Positions 27,792 to 39,290 of a stretch of 64,000 bases of DNA are shown piece by piece (the stretch's first letter is position 1; every line of letters begins with the position of its first letter). The stretch lies in assembly GCF_009193265.1 (NCBI RefSeq), contig NZ_VZZZ01000003.1:310001-374000 (forward strand), in the 5' to 3' direction. Below the pieces are notes generated by a model. The model ran no database searches and was not told the origin of the DNA. It was given only the letters and a program-made list of their open reading frames with translations. The DNA comes from Marinobacter changyiensis (lineage in GTDB: Bacteria; Pseudomonadota; Gammaproteobacteria; Pseudomonadales; Oleiphilaceae). The translations under genes and the position numbers were made by a program.

Positions 27792-29054
27792 TCACAGGCC
27801 GTGAGGATAATCCTGTTGCAGCATTTCCGGTGTTACCAGCACAATCCCTCCCGGGCTGACGTGGAACCGTTCGCGGTCTTTTTCCAGGTCAATACCTACC
27901 CCGCTTCCCTCCGCAATCTTGCAGCCAACGTCTATAATCGCTCTGTGGATCTGGCAATTCCGGCCGATACTGACATCGGGAAAGATCACAGAATCATTGA
28001 CTTCACTGAAGGAATCTACAAGCACCCGGGAAAACAGGACGGAATGTCTCACCACCGCCCCCGACACAATGCATCCCCCCGCCACCATGGAGTCGACCGC
28101 CATTCCCCGGCGCCCGTCTTCATCAAATACAAATTTGGCCGGGGGAAGCTGCTCCTGATAGGTCCATATCGGCCACTCCGAATCGTAAAGGTTCAACTCG
28201 GGACTGACCCCGACAAGTTCCAGGTTTGCCTGCCAGAGAGCATCGACGGTGCCCACATCCCGCCAGTATGCGCCGGTTTTCCGGGCCGGGTCGCAAAAGG
28301 GAAAAGCGACAACACCTAATCTTTCAATAATGGAGGGAATGATGTCTTTGCCAAAATCATGGGAGGAAGTATGCAGCTCGGAATCACGCTCGAGCTCCTC
28401 GAAAAGCACGCGGGTGCTGAATACGTAAATACCCATTGAGGCCAGTGTTCGGCCCGGCTTGTCAGGCAGTTCCTTCGGATGCTCAGGTTTTTCCAGGAAT
28501 TCTGTAACACGGTAATTTTCGTCCACTGACATCACGCCAAAGGCCGAGGCTTCCTCCACCGGGACCTCCACGCAACCCACAGTCACGTCCGCCCCTTCCT
28601 CCACATGGGCCGCAAGCATGGTGCCATAGTCCATCTTGTAGACATGATCGCCGGCCAGGATAAGTACATACTCCGGCCTGTGGCTTTTGATAATGTCGAG
28701 GTTCTGCATGACGGCATCCGCTGTGCCCTGGTACCAGGACGTCTCTATTCGCTGCTGGGCCGGAAGCAGTTCCACGAATTCATCCATTTCACCCCGGAAT
28801 GAACCCCAGCCTCTCTGGATATGACGGATCAGTGAATGGGCCTTGTACTGGGTCAGAATACCCACCCGGCTTATCCCTGAATTGATGCAATTGGAAAGCG
28901 GAAAGTCGATTATCCGGAATTTTCCACCAAACGGCACGGCCGGTTTGGCACGCCAATTGGTGAGGTCATGGAGACGGCTGCCCCGGCCTCCGGCAAGTAC
29001 CAGGGCGAGTGTCTGACGAGTAAGACGGCTAACGAAACGCTTCTCTGCGAGCAT
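27792..29054 (-). CDS. glgC: Glucose-1-phosphate adenylyltransferase
   Basis: Makes ADP-glucose from glucose 1-phosphate and ATP, the committed step of classical glycogen synthesis. The 420 residues show the nucleotide-binding motif [11 protein letters not shown] (18-28), [20 protein letters not shown], the YQGTADAV motif, FLEKPEHP and the C-terminal left-handed helix ([16 protein letters not shown]). It ends the minus-strand gene run and converges on the TreZ-TreY gene 37 bases away. A glycogen synthase (glgA) or GlgM partner is not in this window, so the consumer of ADP-glucose must lie elsewhere. Confidence 0.96.
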   Translation of the reverse strand: MLAEKRFVSRLTRQTLALVLAGGRGSRLHDLTNWRAKPAVPFGGKFRIIDFPLSNCINSGISRVGILTQYKAHSLIRHIQRGWGSFRGEMDEFVELLPAQQRIETSWYQGTADAVMQNLDIIKSHRPEYVLILAGDHVYKMDYGTMLAAHVEEGADVTVGCVEVPVEEASAFGVMSVDENYRVTEFLEKPEHPKELPDKPGRTLASMGIYVFSTRVLFEELERDSELHTSSHDFGKDIIPSIIERLGVVAFPFCDPARKTGAYWRDVGTVDALWQANLELVGVSPELNLYDSEWPIWTYQEQLPPAKFVFDEDGRRGMAVDSMVAGGCIVSGAVVRHSVLFSRVLVDSFSEVNDSVIFPDVSIGRNCQIHRAIIDVGCKIAEGSGVGIDLEKDRERFHVSPGGIVLVTPEMLQQDYPHGL

Positions 29055-29127
29055 GGGTTCGTCCTTTGCATGGGATTGTTGTCGATTACCCCCCTAGGTG
29101 TCAGAGAACACCACGAAACTACAGTCT

Positions 29128-31344
29128 CTACTCCGGGCCAAATACCACCACCCCCAAGGGCGGCAGCGTGAGGGAGAGGCTGAATGGCTGGCCATGAAGC
29201 GGCGCCTCGTCAGCCAGCAGTTGGCCACCATTACCGACGTTGCTGCCCCCATAGACTGCAGCATCGCTGTTGAATACTTCCGTCCAGGCTCCCGCTCGGG
29301 ACACGCCAACCCGATAGTCGCTATGGATAAGGGGCGTCATGTTGGCAATGACAAGTACCGGGTTACCCGGCTGATCAAGGCGCAGCCAGGCAAATACGCT
29401 GTTTTTCCGGTCGTCACCGATCACCCACTGGAAGCCCTCTGGCACCGCATCAGCCTGATGCAGTGCGCGAGTCTCTCGGTAAAGGTGGTTGAGGTCTCTG
29501 ACCAGATCCTGCACACCTTTGTGCCTGGGATAACTGAGCAGCGACCAGTCCAGCTCGCGATCATGGCTCCATTCCCGCCACTGACCGAACTCACAGCCCA
29601 TAAACAGCAGTTTTTTGCCCGGATGAGTCCACATAAAGGAGAGATAGGCCCTCAGATTGGCGAACTGCTGCCATTCGTCTCCTGGCATTTTACCGATCAG
29701 GGAACCTTTCCCGTGGACCACTTCATCGTGGGAAATGGGCAGGACAAATCTTTCCGAAAAGGCATAGACCAGGCCAAAGGTCAGTTTATCGTGACTCCAG
29801 GTACGGTAGAGCGGATCCTGGGATATATACTCCAGGGTGTCGTGCATCCAGCCCATGTTCCATTTGTAGGCAAAGCCAAGCCCGCCACTGGCGGTGGGTT
29901 CAGTGACGCCGGGCCAGGCAGTCGACTCCTCTGCGATAACCTGGGCGCCGGGCACATCCTCTCTCACCACATCATTGAGATGGCGGAGAAAGGCCACGGC
30001 CTCCAGGTTTTCCCGACCACCGTATTCATTGGGAATCCATTCACCTTCTTTGCGGGAATAATCCCGGTGCAGTATGGAAGCAACCGCATCCACTCTCAGG
30101 GCATCCACATGGTAGTCCCGCAACCATTGCAGCGCGGAGGACAGCATGAAGCCATGCACCTCACGCCGGCCCAGATTGTAGATATAGGTATCCCAGTCCT
30201 GGTGAAAGCCTTCGAATGGGTGCTCGTATTCATACAACGCGGTACCGTCAAAGCGGCCCAGGCCATGGGGGTCGGTGGGAAAGTGCGCAGGCACCCAGTC
30301 GAGAATGACGCCCAGCCCGGCGCGATGGCAGGAATCAACGAAAGCAGCAAAGTCACGGGTGTTGCCAAAACGTCCGCTCGGGGCAAACTGGCTGAGGGGC
30401 TGATAGCCCCAGGATCCGCCAAAAGGATGCTCCATGATGGGCAGCAGTTCGATGTGGGTGAAGCCAAGCTCGACTGCATAGGGAATCAGATACTCAGTCA
30501 GCGACGTCCAATCGTATATTTCGCCCTGGTCACCACCGTGCTTGCGCCAGGAGGCAACGTGAACCTCGTACACAGAGACGGGGCTGACAGGGGCCTGGAC
30601 GTCACCCCGCCGGGCCATCCAGTCATCGTCACTCCACTTGAAAGGGGACGTATCAGCGACGACTGAAGCGGTACTGGGCGGTGCCAGGGTGGCGAGTGCC
30701 ACCGGATCGGCCTTGAGCACCACCTCATCATGAACATTGAGCACCTCGTACTGATACACCGCTCCGGGACCGAGCCGTGGCAGGAACAGTTCCCAGACGC
30801 CCGTCGGCTCGCGCTTGCGCATCGGGTGACGACGCCCGTCCCAGTTATTGAAATCGCCCACTACAGATACCCGCCGGGCATTTGGGGCCCAGACTGCAAA
30901 CCGGACACCTTCTATGCCGTCAACTTCAGTGGGCTGGGCTCCAAGGCAATGCCCGATCTCACGATGCGTACCCTCGCCAACAAGATAAAGATCCAGTTCA
31001 CCCAGAAGAAGACCAAATGAATAAGGATCCTCTGTCTCCTGTGTCGCACCGTCCGGCCACCGAATTCGCAGTCGGTAAGGAGCGGCGTGGGGCACCAGGC
31101 CTGCGAACAGGCCCGGTATCTGGATCGACGTCAGGCTGCAGCGCAAGGTGCTGTCCTGGCTGTCGAGCACATCGACTCCCAGCGCACCGGGCACATAGAC
31201 CCGCATAACCATGGTGTCTGCGGTTTCATGAATACCAAGCACGGAAAACGGATTGCCATGATGGGCAGTTGCCAAGGCCTCTGCATCCGACCGGGGAAGC
31301 CAGACACTCTGATCAATGGTGGTTTTTTCAGTCGCTTCAGACAT
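29128..31344 (-). CDS. glgB: 1,4-alpha-glucan branching enzyme
   Basis: Introduces alpha-1,6 branches into linear glucan made by GlgE or GlgA. The 738 residues compare with 728 in E. coli. Domains: an N-terminal extra module, CBM48 ([23 protein letters not shown], shown in parts by family), a GH13_9 barrel with [26 protein letters not shown], nucleophile Asp near 418 ([10 protein letters not shown]), acid Glu near 471 ([10 protein letters not shown]) and [14 protein letters not shown], then the C-terminal beta domain. Its start overlaps the 3' end of the TreS-maltokinase gene by eight bases, which is the GlgE-pathway gene order (glgE, treS-mak, glgB). Confidence 0.96.
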   Translation of the reverse strand: MSEATEKTTIDQSVWLPRSDAEALATAHHGNPFSVLGIHETADTMVMRVYVPGALGVDVLDSQDSTLRCSLTSIQIPGLFAGLVPHAAPYRLRIRWPDGATQETEDPYSFGLLLGELDLYLVGEGTHREIGHCLGAQPTEVDGIEGVRFAVWAPNARRVSVVGDFNNWDGRRHPMRKREPTGVWELFLPRLGPGAVYQYEVLNVHDEVVLKADPVALATLAPPSTASVVADTSPFKWSDDDWMARRGDVQAPVSPVSVYEVHVASWRKHGGDQGEIYDWTSLTEYLIPYAVELGFTHIELLPIMEHPFGGSWGYQPLSQFAPSGRFGNTRDFAAFVDSCHRAGLGVILDWVPAHFPTDPHGLGRFDGTALYEYEHPFEGFHQDWDTYIYNLGRREVHGFMLSSALQWLRDYHVDALRVDAVASILHRDYSRKEGEWIPNEYGGRENLEAVAFLRHLNDVVREDVPGAQVIAEESTAWPGVTEPTASGGLGFAYKWNMGWMHDTLEYISQDPLYRTWSHDKLTFGLVYAFSERFVLPISHDEVVHGKGSLIGKMPGDEWQQFANLRAYLSFMWTHPGKKLLFMGCEFGQWREWSHDRELDWSLLSYPRHKGVQDLVRDLNHLYRETRALHQADAVPEGFQWVIGDDRKNSVFAWLRLDQPGNPVLVIANMTPLIHSDYRVGVSRAGAWTEVFNSDAAVYGGSNVGNGGQLLADEAPLHGQPFSLSLTLPPLGVVVFGPE

Positions 31345-34300
31345 GCCCTTCTCCCTTGTTCATCTGGTCAGCGATAGCAGCCAGTCCGCGCAATGGAACC
31401 CTGAGCCAAGTGGGCCTGTTAGCAGCCTCATACGCAATTTCGTAAGCGGTTTTCTCCAGCAGGAACAGCTGCAGGGCGGCTTCCTCGCCATCTGCGTTCT
31501 GCCACTGGTGAGCAATACCTGCGGCGCTCTGGCGATAGTTCTCCAGGAATACCTGGCTGCCAGTGCGTCGGTACTGGCCGGCTACTTCCTGGCTCTGGTA
31601 GCTCGCATTCAGGCTGATCTCCGATGACGTTGCCCGGTCGCCCGTGACTGCGCCCGCGTAATCGAAAGATCGCAGCATGCCGGCCACATCCTTCCAGGGG
31701 CAGTCCTTGGCACGTCTCTCGCTCAGGGGGCGGGCCGGCTCACCCTCGAAATCAATGAGGTACGCGTCATCATGGGCAACCAGAACCTGACCGAGATGCA
31801 GGTCACCGTGAATTCTTGTCAACAGACTACCCTTGGCTCTGTGAGCCAGGGTTTCGGCAAGACTGACCAGACCATCGCGCTGTGCCAGGACCTGGCTGGC
31901 CAGATGCTGGTCCTCCTCTGATGTATTCCGGGCGTGTTTGTGTAACAGATCAAGTGCCTCCCGTACTCGCAGTCCGACCCGCCTGACCCAGAGGCTGACC
32001 TGCTCCTCGCCCGCCAGCTCGGGCTGGAAGGCCGGGTTTTCACTGGGTCTGGCCAGCACCTGGTGCAACTCCCCGAGACGCTGTCCCAGTTTCGCAGCAA
32101 AAGCTTCCAGTTCATCGAATGGACCGAAGCCCTTCTCCAGCGTGCCGACGTCTTCGAGCGTGGCTTCGTGAATGGCCCGCTCCAGTGTGTTGCAAGTCCA
32201 TGACCAGGCATCGCCCTGGTTTTCGATATAACCCTGGGCCAGCATCAGCGTGTGGGGATCCTCCCCTTCTTCGTGGCGCGCCACGTCGCCATAAAAGGGC
32301 GGCACATGGGTGAAGCCATTGTCGGTAAGGTAGTGGGCAATCTCGGCTTCGGGATGAACACCTGCCTGAAGGCGGCGCAACACCTTGAGGACCACCCGGC
32401 GACCAATGACGATGGAGCTGTTGGACTGCTCCACGCCCTGAGACACAACCTCAACATCAGCGGGGAGCTCGAGATCCTGCAACAGCGAGGTGGGCGAGAA
32501 CCGCAGTTCACTCCTGCCACAGGGGAGCTGGTCGCCCTTGCGCAAATGGTCGAGCAGACACAGGCCAAAATCTTCCAGCGCCACTGCATCGGTCAGCAGG
32601 CCGACCTCCCGGCCCCGGCGGATCCGGGCCATAGCCAGTTGCCGGGCAAGTACCGGGGCTCTGTCATTCGCGCTGACAAAAGCGAGGGGCAACTGATAGC
32701 GATCTGAGCCATCGGTGTGGCGGACCTCAATCTCACTCATCAGGAATTCGGTCCCCGAATCGCCAATGGGATCTGCATACTGGACATTCACCGATTCAAT
32801 CCGGGCCTGCTTCGCTCCGAACCAGCGGCGCTTCGGTAGATACTTCGGCAGGACTTCCCTTTCCAGTTCTCTGCGGGGCCCCGGCTCAAGCACTTCCTGA
32901 AGGTGACGTCGTGTAATGAGGGTGACGTAATCCGGCATGGGTTCGGGGGGCGGCATGTGCCAGGAAGGCATTTGTGACTCGCTGGCCATCAGAAACCAGA
33001 GAAATCCGTAGGGAGAGAGCGTCAGGTTGTAATAGGTTCCCTCCACTGGCGGAAAGGCACTTCCTCCGGTCATTTCGACCGGTACCCTGCCCTGGAACCC
33101 GGAGAGATCCAGCTCCACCGCCTGAGCAGTGCGAGCTACATTGGCGACGCAAAGCAGCGACTGTGTTTCGCCGTTTGCGTCCGTCAGCTCACGCATGTAG
33201 GCCAGTATGTGACGGTTAGCGGGATACAGCATACGCATGCCGCCCCTGCTGAAGGCCCGGTGCTGCCCCCGCACCGTTAACATCCGACGCATGCTGTTTA
33301 ACAGGGAATGGGAGTCCCCCGACTGGGCTTCTACATTGATTGACTGGAAGCCGTACAACGGATCCATGATGGGGGGCAGCACCAGCCGGGCGGGATCGGC
33401 CCGTGAAAAGCCCCCGTTCCGGTCCATGGACCACTGCATGGGTGTGCGCACACCGTCCCTGTCGCCCAGATAGATATTGTCCCCCATGCCGATTTCGTCA
33501 CCGTAATAGAGAATGGGGGTTCCGGGCATGGATAGAAGCAGGCTGTTAAGCAGTTCCACCCGTCGGCGGTCCCTTTCCAGCAACGGTGCCAGGCGCCGAC
33601 GTATGCCCAGGTTGATTCTGGCACGGCGGTCCGCGGCGTAATGGTTCCACAGATAGTCCCGCTCCTCGTCGGTGACCATCTCCAGAGTCAGTTCATCATG
33701 ATTACGCAGAAAGATCGCCCACTGGCAATTTTCCGGAATGTCTGGCGTCTGTCGAAGAATATCAGTGATCGGGAAACGGTCCTCCTGTGCCAGGGCCATG
33801 TACATCCGTGGCATGAGGGGGAAATGAAATGCCATGTGGCATTCATCGCCGTCACCAAAATAGGGCCGGGTGTCTTCGGGCCACTGGTTGGCCTCGGCCA
33901 GCAGCATCCGGTCGGGGTAACGTTCATCAATGACCGCCCGTATGCGCTTCAGGACGTCGTGGGTTTCAGGCAGATTTTCATTGTTGGTGCCTTCCCGCTC
34001 CACCAGGTAGGGAATAGCATCCAGCCGAAGCCCGTCCACCCCCATATCCAGCCAGTATTCCATGACCTTTAGAAGCTCCTCCAGAACCTGGGGATTGTCA
34101 AAATTGACGTCGGGCTGGTGGGAATAGAAGCGGTGCCAGAAATAGGCATTGGCCACCGGATCCCAGGACCAATTGGACGCTTCAGTGTCAGTGAAGATAA
34201 TCCGGGTACCCGGATATTTGTCATCGGTGTCTGACCAGACATAGAACGCCCGCTCCGGCGAGTCTGGCGGGGCCCTTCGCGCCCGCTGAAACCAGGGATG

Positions 34301-34669
34301 CTGGTCTGAGGTGTGATTGATGACAAGCTCGGTGATGACTCTCAGACCGCGTCGGTGGGCTTCAGTAATGAATGCCTGGGCATCTTCCAGTGTTCCGTAG
34401 TCCGGGCTCACGTTGCAGTATTCAGCAATGTCATAGCCATCATCACGGCGGGGGGACGGATAGAATGGCAACAGCCATACGGCATTGACCCCCAGGCTCA
34501 CGATGTAGTCCAGCTTCTGGATCAGCCCTTTGAAATCACCGATACCATCATCATTGGCGTCAAAAAATGACTTCACGTGCACCTGATAGATTACGGCGTC
34601 CTTGTACCAGAGGGGATCGTTCAGAAACACCTCTGCTAACGGATTCTCCTGCTCGGTTCTGGCATCCAT
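31337..34669 (-). CDS. treS: Trehalose synthase-maltokinase fusion (TreS-Pep2)
   Basis: The first two steps of the GlgE pathway in one 1110-residue chain. Residues 1 to about 550 are TreS (GH13_16), which isomerises trehalose and maltose: [19 protein letters not shown], nucleophile Asp near 217 ([12 protein letters not shown]), acid Glu near 259 ([11 protein letters not shown]), [12 protein letters not shown]. Residues about 590-1110 are the ATP-dependent maltokinase that makes maltose 1-phosphate, with [10 protein letters not shown] near its start, the catalytic loop [10 protein letters not shown] (about 954) and [14 protein letters not shown] (about 972). It lies between glgE and glgB in the same direction. 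Fusions of this kind are known in other proteobacteria. ATG 34669 follows a GAGGAGG site at a slightly long spacing. Confidence 0.95.
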   Translation of the reverse strand: MDARTEQENPLAEVFLNDPLWYKDAVIYQVHVKSFFDANDDGIGDFKGLIQKLDYIVSLGVNAVWLLPFYPSPRRDDGYDIAEYCNVSPDYGTLEDAQAFITEAHRRGLRVITELVINHTSDQHPWFQRARRAPPDSPERAFYVWSDTDDKYPGTRIIFTDTEASNWSWDPVANAYFWHRFYSHQPDVNFDNPQVLEELLKVMEYWLDMGVDGLRLDAIPYLVEREGTNNENLPETHDVLKRIRAVIDERYPDRMLLAEANQWPEDTRPYFGDGDECHMAFHFPLMPRMYMALAQEDRFPITDILRQTPDIPENCQWAIFLRNHDELTLEMVTDEERDYLWNHYAADRRARINLGIRRRLAPLLERDRRRVELLNSLLLSMPGTPILYYGDEIGMGDNIYLGDRDGVRTPMQWSMDRNGGFSRADPARLVLPPIMDPLYGFQSINVEAQSGDSHSLLNSMRRMLTVRGQHRAFSRGGMRMLYPANRHILAYMRELTDANGETQSLLCVANVARTAQAVELDLSGFQGRVPVEMTGGSAFPPVEGTYYNLTLSPYGFLWFLMASESQMPSWHMPPPEPMPDYVTLITRRHLQEVLEPGPRRELEREVLPKYLPKRRWFGAKQARIESVNVQYADPIGDSGTEFLMSEIEVRHTDGSDRYQLPLAFVSANDRAPVLARQLAMARIRRGREVGLLTDAVALEDFGLCLLDHLRKGDQLPCGRSELRFSPTSLLQDLELPADVEVVSQGVEQSNSSIVIGRRVVLKVLRRLQAGVHPEAEIAHYLTDNGFTHVPPFYGDVARHEEGEDPHTLMLAQGYIENQGDAWSWTCNTLERAIHEATLEDVGTLEKGFGPFDELEAFAAKLGQRLGELHQVLARPSENPAFQPELAGEEQVSLWVRRVGLRVREALDLLHKHARNTSEEDQHLASQVLAQRDGLVSLAETLAHRAKGSLLTRIHGDLHLGQVLVAHDDAYLIDFEGEPARPLSERRAKDCPWKDVAGMLRSFDYAGAVTGDRATSSEISLNASYQSQEVAGQYRRTGSQVFLENYRQSAAGIAHQWQNADGEEAALQLFLLEKTAYEIAYEAANRPTWLRVPLRGLAAIADQMNKGEGHV

Positions 34670-34729
34670 CGTGGTGTTTGCCTCCTCATGTCACTCGGAA
34701 TTCGGGCTTTTCCTGCGGGCAGCTGTAAT

Positions 34730-36751
34730 TCAGGGCAAGCTTACCCTCCAGATGCCAAAGGGCAGGCCCGAGGGATCAAGACGGGTCCACTGCCATTTCC
34801 CGTGCCAGGTCCAGCTATGTCCGGTCATCAGATCTTCCGCATCCAGGGCAGCGTGTTCTGGAAGCCCGAATTCCCAAAGCGGCAACTCGAAACTGCCCTC
34901 CTGGGGGTCAAAGGGATCAAGACTGATCACCACGAAAATCACATTGCTGTTATCGGAAGTGCGCTTGCAGAAATAAAGCAGACGGTCGTTGTTGATGGAA
35001 TGAAAACTGATACCCAGGTGGGTCTGAAACGCCGGATTCTCCCTGCGGATGCGGTTGAGCTGGGCAATCTCGTAAATAATGTTGCCCGGGGCGCTGAAGT
35101 CCCTTGATCGCACCTCGTATTTTTCCGAATGGAGATACTCCTCCTTGCCCGGCATCGGCTCGTTTTCGCATAGCTCAAAACCCGAATACATGCCCCAGGA
35201 ACCCGCACCCAGAGCGGCCAGCGCGGCCCGAATCAGGAATCCCGCACGGCTGGAGGACTGAAGAAAATACGGATTGATGTCCGGGGTATTAACAAAGAAA
35301 TTGGGGCGGTACCCGTCGCGCCAAGGCGGGCGGGACAGGGTCGTCAGGTATTCCGCCAGCTCCGCTTTTGTATTACGCCAGGTGAAGTAGGTATAGCTCT
35401 GGGTAAACCCCAGCTTGCCCAGATGCAGCATGACTGCTGGTCGCGTAAAAGCTTCAGACAGGAAGATAATCCCCGGGTCCCGGCTGCGTATGTCGTCGAT
35501 AAGCCATTCCCAGAAAGGAAAGGGCTTGGTGTGGGGATTGTCGACCCGGAAAATGCGCACACCCTGGTCGATCCAGCCCTGCACTACGTCCCGCCATGCC
35601 AGCCAGAGGTCCGGTATGGCATCTTCGGCATAGAAATCCACATTGACGATGTCCTGATACTTCTTTGGCGGATTCTCGGCATAGCGGATCGACCCGTCAG
35701 GACGCCATGAAAACCAGCCGGGGTGTTTCTTCAGCCAGGGATGGTCCGGGGAGCACTGGATGGCAAAGTCCAGGGCAATTTCCAGACCGTGCGCGGCAGC
35801 GACCCTTTCCAGCTCCTGAAAGTCCGCAAAGGTGCCCAGCTTCGGATGAATGGCTTCATGCCCCCCCTCTTCGTTGCCAATCGCATAAGGGCTGCCGACA
35901 TCGTCCGGGCCTGCCTCCAGCGTATTGTTTTTGCCCTTGCGATGGGTGCGACCGATGGGATGGATCGGGGTAAAATAGAGCACATCAAATCCCATGTCGC
36001 GGATCATGGGCAACCGTTTCTGGACATCCCTGAAGGTGCCGTGCCGGTTCGGGTCATCAGTTTCGGAACGGGGAAACAGCTCATACCAGCTTGCAAATCT
36101 GGCTTTGACCCGATCGACGTAAAAAGGATAAAGAGTGGCGCTTCGGACCCGGTGGCGGCGGGGGTCTGCTTTTTCCATGAGTTCGTGGGTATCCGGGTCC
36201 AGCATGAGCGCAACCTTGCCGCTATCCGTACTGCTATCTTCAAGCTGCGTATGCAGGGCATTCAGGGCTTTGCGAATTTGCCCTCTGGTGCGGCCCAGCG
36301 CTTCGGCAATCAGAAGACGACCTTCCTCGAGCTCCAGGCCTACCGTCACGCCAGCATGGTGCTTCTTGTAGAGCTCATCACGGTAGGTGCCGAATACATC
36401 CCACCACGCTTCGATCATGAAGTGGTGCCGGCCCATATCTTCCGGCCTTATTTCTGCTTCCCAAAGATCATTGCCAAGCGGAGTAACACGGGCCATTGGC
36501 TGGGTATGCCAGTCTCCGCCTTCTTTGCGCCAGCGAACCACGGCGGACAGCAGATCGTGACCGTCGGCAAAAATGACGGCGGTTACGGGAATCGGGTCGC
36601 CGACGATGGCTTTCGATGCGAATCTGCCATGATTGAGACTGGGTTCAACCGACTCAATGGCAATACGGGGAGCTTTGGCTGCACTCAGCGCCCCCTTCCG
36701 GTCGTTATCTGTTGCGCTGGCCTCCCGCATTCGAACGTCGTCATCTGTCAT
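34730..36751 (-). CDS. glgE: Alpha-1,4-glucan:maltose-1-phosphate maltosyltransferase
   Basis: Extends linear alpha-1,4-glucan by maltosyl units from maltose 1-phosphate (GH13_3). The 673 residues follow GlgE of Streptomyces and mycobacteria: SVEPSLNHGRFASKAIVGD at the start, ASWYELFPRSE, VLYFTPIHPIGRTHRKGKNN, LDFAIQCSPDHPW, nucleophile Asp near 403 (FRVDNPHTKPFPFWEW), acid Glu near 433 (FLSEAFTRP) and the TYFTWRN motif. ATG 36751 has GGAGG upstream. The substrate is supplied by the fused TreS-maltokinase gene 60 bases downstream, and the product is branched by GlgB. Confidence 0.96.
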   Translation of the reverse strand: MTDDDVRMREASATDNDRKGALSAAKAPRIAIESVEPSLNHGRFASKAIVGDPIPVTAVIFADGHDLLSAVVRWRKEGGDWHTQPMARVTPLGNDLWEAEIRPEDMGRHHFMIEAWWDVFGTYRDELYKKHHAGVTVGLELEEGRLLIAEALGRTRGQIRKALNALHTQLEDSSTDSGKVALMLDPDTHELMEKADPRRHRVRSATLYPFYVDRVKARFASWYELFPRSETDDPNRHGTFRDVQKRLPMIRDMGFDVLYFTPIHPIGRTHRKGKNNTLEAGPDDVGSPYAIGNEEGGHEAIHPKLGTFADFQELERVAAAHGLEIALDFAIQCSPDHPWLKKHPGWFSWRPDGSIRYAENPPKKYQDIVNVDFYAEDAIPDLWLAWRDVVQGWIDQGVRIFRVDNPHTKPFPFWEWLIDDIRSRDPGIIFLSEAFTRPAVMLHLGKLGFTQSYTYFTWRNTKAELAEYLTTLSRPPWRDGYRPNFFVNTPDINPYFLQSSSRAGFLIRAALAALGAGSWGMYSGFELCENEPMPGKEEYLHSEKYEVRSRDFSAPGNIIYEIAQLNRIRRENPAFQTHLGISFHSINNDRLLYFCKRTSDNSNVIFVVISLDPFDPQEGSFELPLWEFGLPEHAALDAEDLMTGHSWTWHGKWQWTRLDPSGLPFGIWRVSLP

Positions 36752-36890
36752 GCTCGCCTCCTGTGTCCTTCACAGTGTCTCTCCATGAAAGGCCCTGAAT
36801 CCGTATCAGCGTTCGTGCTTTTAAAAAGCCTCCCGGATCCGGTTCAGACAGCGGCGCATAAGGCCAGTCTCCATCAGGCAATTTTGTAAA

Positions 36891-39020
36891 TCAATGCTTC
36901 CGGGACCCAACACGGCCGCTATTGAGCTCACCCAGACGCTGACGGACAGCTTCAACACTCAGCATTTCCTGCGAATCTGGTGACCATCGGCGTCGCCAGT
37001 TGGGATGTTCCGTAATGGTGCCGGGAAGATTCGCCTGCTCCTCAAGCCCGAGCAAGTCTTCTACCGGCAGAATAGCCAGGGGAGAGCGTGTACGGCCAAG
37101 ATGTTGCGCGCAGCCGGCCAGAACGCGGGAGACGGGAATATCCGGGGCCTGGAGCTCTTCAGCGGCGGGATGCACTGGCAGGCCGAGCGCCCGCGCCAGC
37201 CTGGCGCGGTCTTTCGCCCGGGTTTTCCGTTCGGTTTCGACTGTCTCGGTTTCAGGCAGCAGGCCACACCTCCCCCTCCATTCGATATCCCGACCAGCCC
37301 ACCAGCCGGCCACGGTAGGCAGATCATGGGTGGACGTCGTGGCCATTGCCGCCGGCGACCACTGCTCAGGCGGCGGGAAGTCCCCCACGTTATCGCGCTC
37401 GAACCAGAGAACATTCATGCCCATAATGCCGCGGTCCGAAAGCCTTTCCCGAAATCCAGGCGCCACTGTGCCCAGGTCCTCTCCCATCACGACAGCCTTA
37501 TGCCTCACAGACTCCAGCGCTGTGAGGCGGAACAGGTCATTGAGCGGAAAACGCACATACCCTCCCTGGTCTGGCCGTTTTCCCTCCGGCACCAGCCACA
37601 AACGCAGAAAACCCAGAATGTGATCAATCCGAAGCCCCCCGACCTCGGTGAAATTTGCCCGCAACATGTCGATAAAACTCCGGAAACCCGAACGTATCAG
37701 GCCATGTGGGGAAAAGGAACAGAGACCCCAGTCCTGGCCGTGCACATTGATGGAGTCTGGCGGCGCGCCAATGGAGACACCGGTGAGCATTTCCTCCTGA
37801 CGGCTCCACGCCTGACTGCCGGAATCATTCGCACCCACGGCAAGGTCCGCAATCAGACCAACCGCCATGCCGGCGTCCAGGGCAGCGTCCTGCGCCCGCT
37901 GCAGGCCATCCGCTACAAGCCACTGCAAGAACGCATGAAAGCCCACCTCAACGAAGTGCTGCAGAGCAAACTTTTGCACGGCAGCACTCGCAGGGTCGCG
38001 AAATTCTTCTGGCCAGGTCCGCCAGCTACCGGGCCCCTGCCGTTCTGATAAGGTCTCGAATCTGCAGTGATCCTCCAGCGTTTCTCCGCCCTGCTCCCGA
38101 AATCTCATGAACTGCTGGTACAGGGCACTGTCATTCCTGTTCCTGCCTCTGCCCTCAGTAAAATCCTCGTACAGGGCTCGCAGCCATGTGAGCTTGGCCT
38201 TGCCCACTGCAGGCCAGTCAATCAGCTCCAGCGATTCCAGATTCTCAAGGTGTTGCTGCAGGCCGCAACGGGTGACGGCTGCCTGAACCCTCGACTCGCC
38301 AAAAATACTTTCGGGGGCACAGTAAAGGACATTGCGCAGAAGCCTGCTCGAGGGGGAATAGGGACTGTAGTGCCCCGGATCCGAACTGAACATGGCGTGG
38401 GTCGGGCTCACAGTTACCGCCGATGCACCCTCACCCGCGGCACTGCGGCAGAAATCCTCCAGCGCCCGGGTGTCCCCTGCCCCACCATCGCCCGGCCGGC
38501 GTAGTGAATAAAGCTGCGTGGCCAGACCCCATAGTTGCGTCGGCTGGCCACTGGAACGTCCCGCAGGGCTTTTGCCCACGCTCTCTGCGACAGAAAAGCA
38601 TTTCGCCGGAGCAACCGCCAGAGTCAGCCGGCTATCTCCGATGTTCAGCTGATGATAGCCGGCCTCGCTGATAGCCGGAATCCGGCCGTTTTCATCGGTC
38701 TCGCCAGTCTGGCGCTGGCCACTCTCCAGCTCAATCACATAGTCGGTAGCGGGAGCCAGAGGACAGGGTAATGTAACGGCAAATCCCTGGTCGGCAGTAA
38801 CCAACGGCGGGAGCTGAGCCGGATCTTCCGGGTGGTGAAGTCGCTGCAACTCTTCCAGGCTGCATTGTATTTCTTCGTCGCTGCTGGCCGGAAACCCAAG
38901 GAGCGACAACAAAAGCTCCTGGGTGTCGGGCTCCATGTATTGGGTGCAGCCCTCGCTGTCAGACCATTCAAGGATCAGACCGGCAGCCTGGGCGAGTTTT
39001 CTTAAAGCATTCTCATTCAT
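36891..39020 (-). CDS. malQ: 4-alpha-glucanotransferase (amylomaltase)
   Basis: Disproportionates maltodextrins (GH77), recycling short chains left by debranching. The 709 residues have an N-terminal extra domain, then the GH77 barrel: nucleophile Asp near 464 in GGLRIDHILGFLRLW, acid Glu near 513 in VVMGEDLGTV, and the STHDLPTVAGWW motif. It reads GWRPWPEEF-like in the central part, as the family does. It appears to be the first gene of the malQ-glgE-treS/mak-glgB-glgC run; ATG 39020 has AGGAG upstream, and a 139-base gap before glgE could hold a second promoter. Confidence 0.94.
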   Translation of the reverse strand: MNENALRKLAQAAGLILEWSDSEGCTQYMEPDTQELLLSLLGFPASSDEEIQCSLEELQRLHHPEDPAQLPPLVTADQGFAVTLPCPLAPATDYVIELESGQRQTGETDENGRIPAISEAGYHQLNIGDSRLTLAVAPAKCFSVAESVGKSPAGRSSGQPTQLWGLATQLYSLRRPGDGGAGDTRALEDFCRSAAGEGASAVTVSPTHAMFSSDPGHYSPYSPSSRLLRNVLYCAPESIFGESRVQAAVTRCGLQQHLENLESLELIDWPAVGKAKLTWLRALYEDFTEGRGRNRNDSALYQQFMRFREQGGETLEDHCRFETLSERQGPGSWRTWPEEFRDPASAAVQKFALQHFVEVGFHAFLQWLVADGLQRAQDAALDAGMAVGLIADLAVGANDSGSQAWSRQEEMLTGVSIGAPPDSINVHGQDWGLCSFSPHGLIRSGFRSFIDMLRANFTEVGGLRIDHILGFLRLWLVPEGKRPDQGGYVRFPLNDLFRLTALESVRHKAVVMGEDLGTVAPGFRERLSDRGIMGMNVLWFERDNVGDFPPPEQWSPAAMATTSTHDLPTVAGWWAGRDIEWRGRCGLLPETETVETERKTRAKDRARLARALGLPVHPAAEELQAPDIPVSRVLAGCAQHLGRTRSPLAILPVEDLLGLEEQANLPGTITEHPNWRRRWSPDSQEMLSVEAVRQRLGELNSGRVGSRKH

Positions 39021-39290
39021 GGGCGCTCCTGATCCTGCTCGGACGCAGCGCTACGAGAGATTTCCCATAGCTGGGTGATATCCGGTCAGGCCACAGTCAC
39101 GGCCTCGGAGAAATAGACGCCCCACGTGATCGGGGGTGTCTGCCGAAGGCAGCAAAATCCAGGATCTCAAAAGTGTAGTAAAGCTCCCTGCGCTGTCAAC
39201 GTCGGGCATATCTGCCGCCTACGCGCCGCACTGCGTCACCTCCCGGAGTCAAACGCCGCCTGCGTATTCGAGTCAGCTCAGAGCAGCGGT
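39021..39290. other. Intergenic region upstream of malQ
   Basis: No gene is seen. The segment should contain the promoter of the malQ-glgE operon on the minus strand. Its right end joins the duplicated phosphoribosyltransferase promoter region at 39291. Confidence 0.45.

Noticed and set aside
29098..30666. Plus-strand reading frame of 522 codons across glgB
   Set aside because: It lies antisense to glgB, whose catalytic motifs are all intact, and its translation has no domain-like features.
35723..36889. Plus-strand frame of 388 codons across glgE
   Set aside because: Antisense shadow of a conserved enzyme gene.
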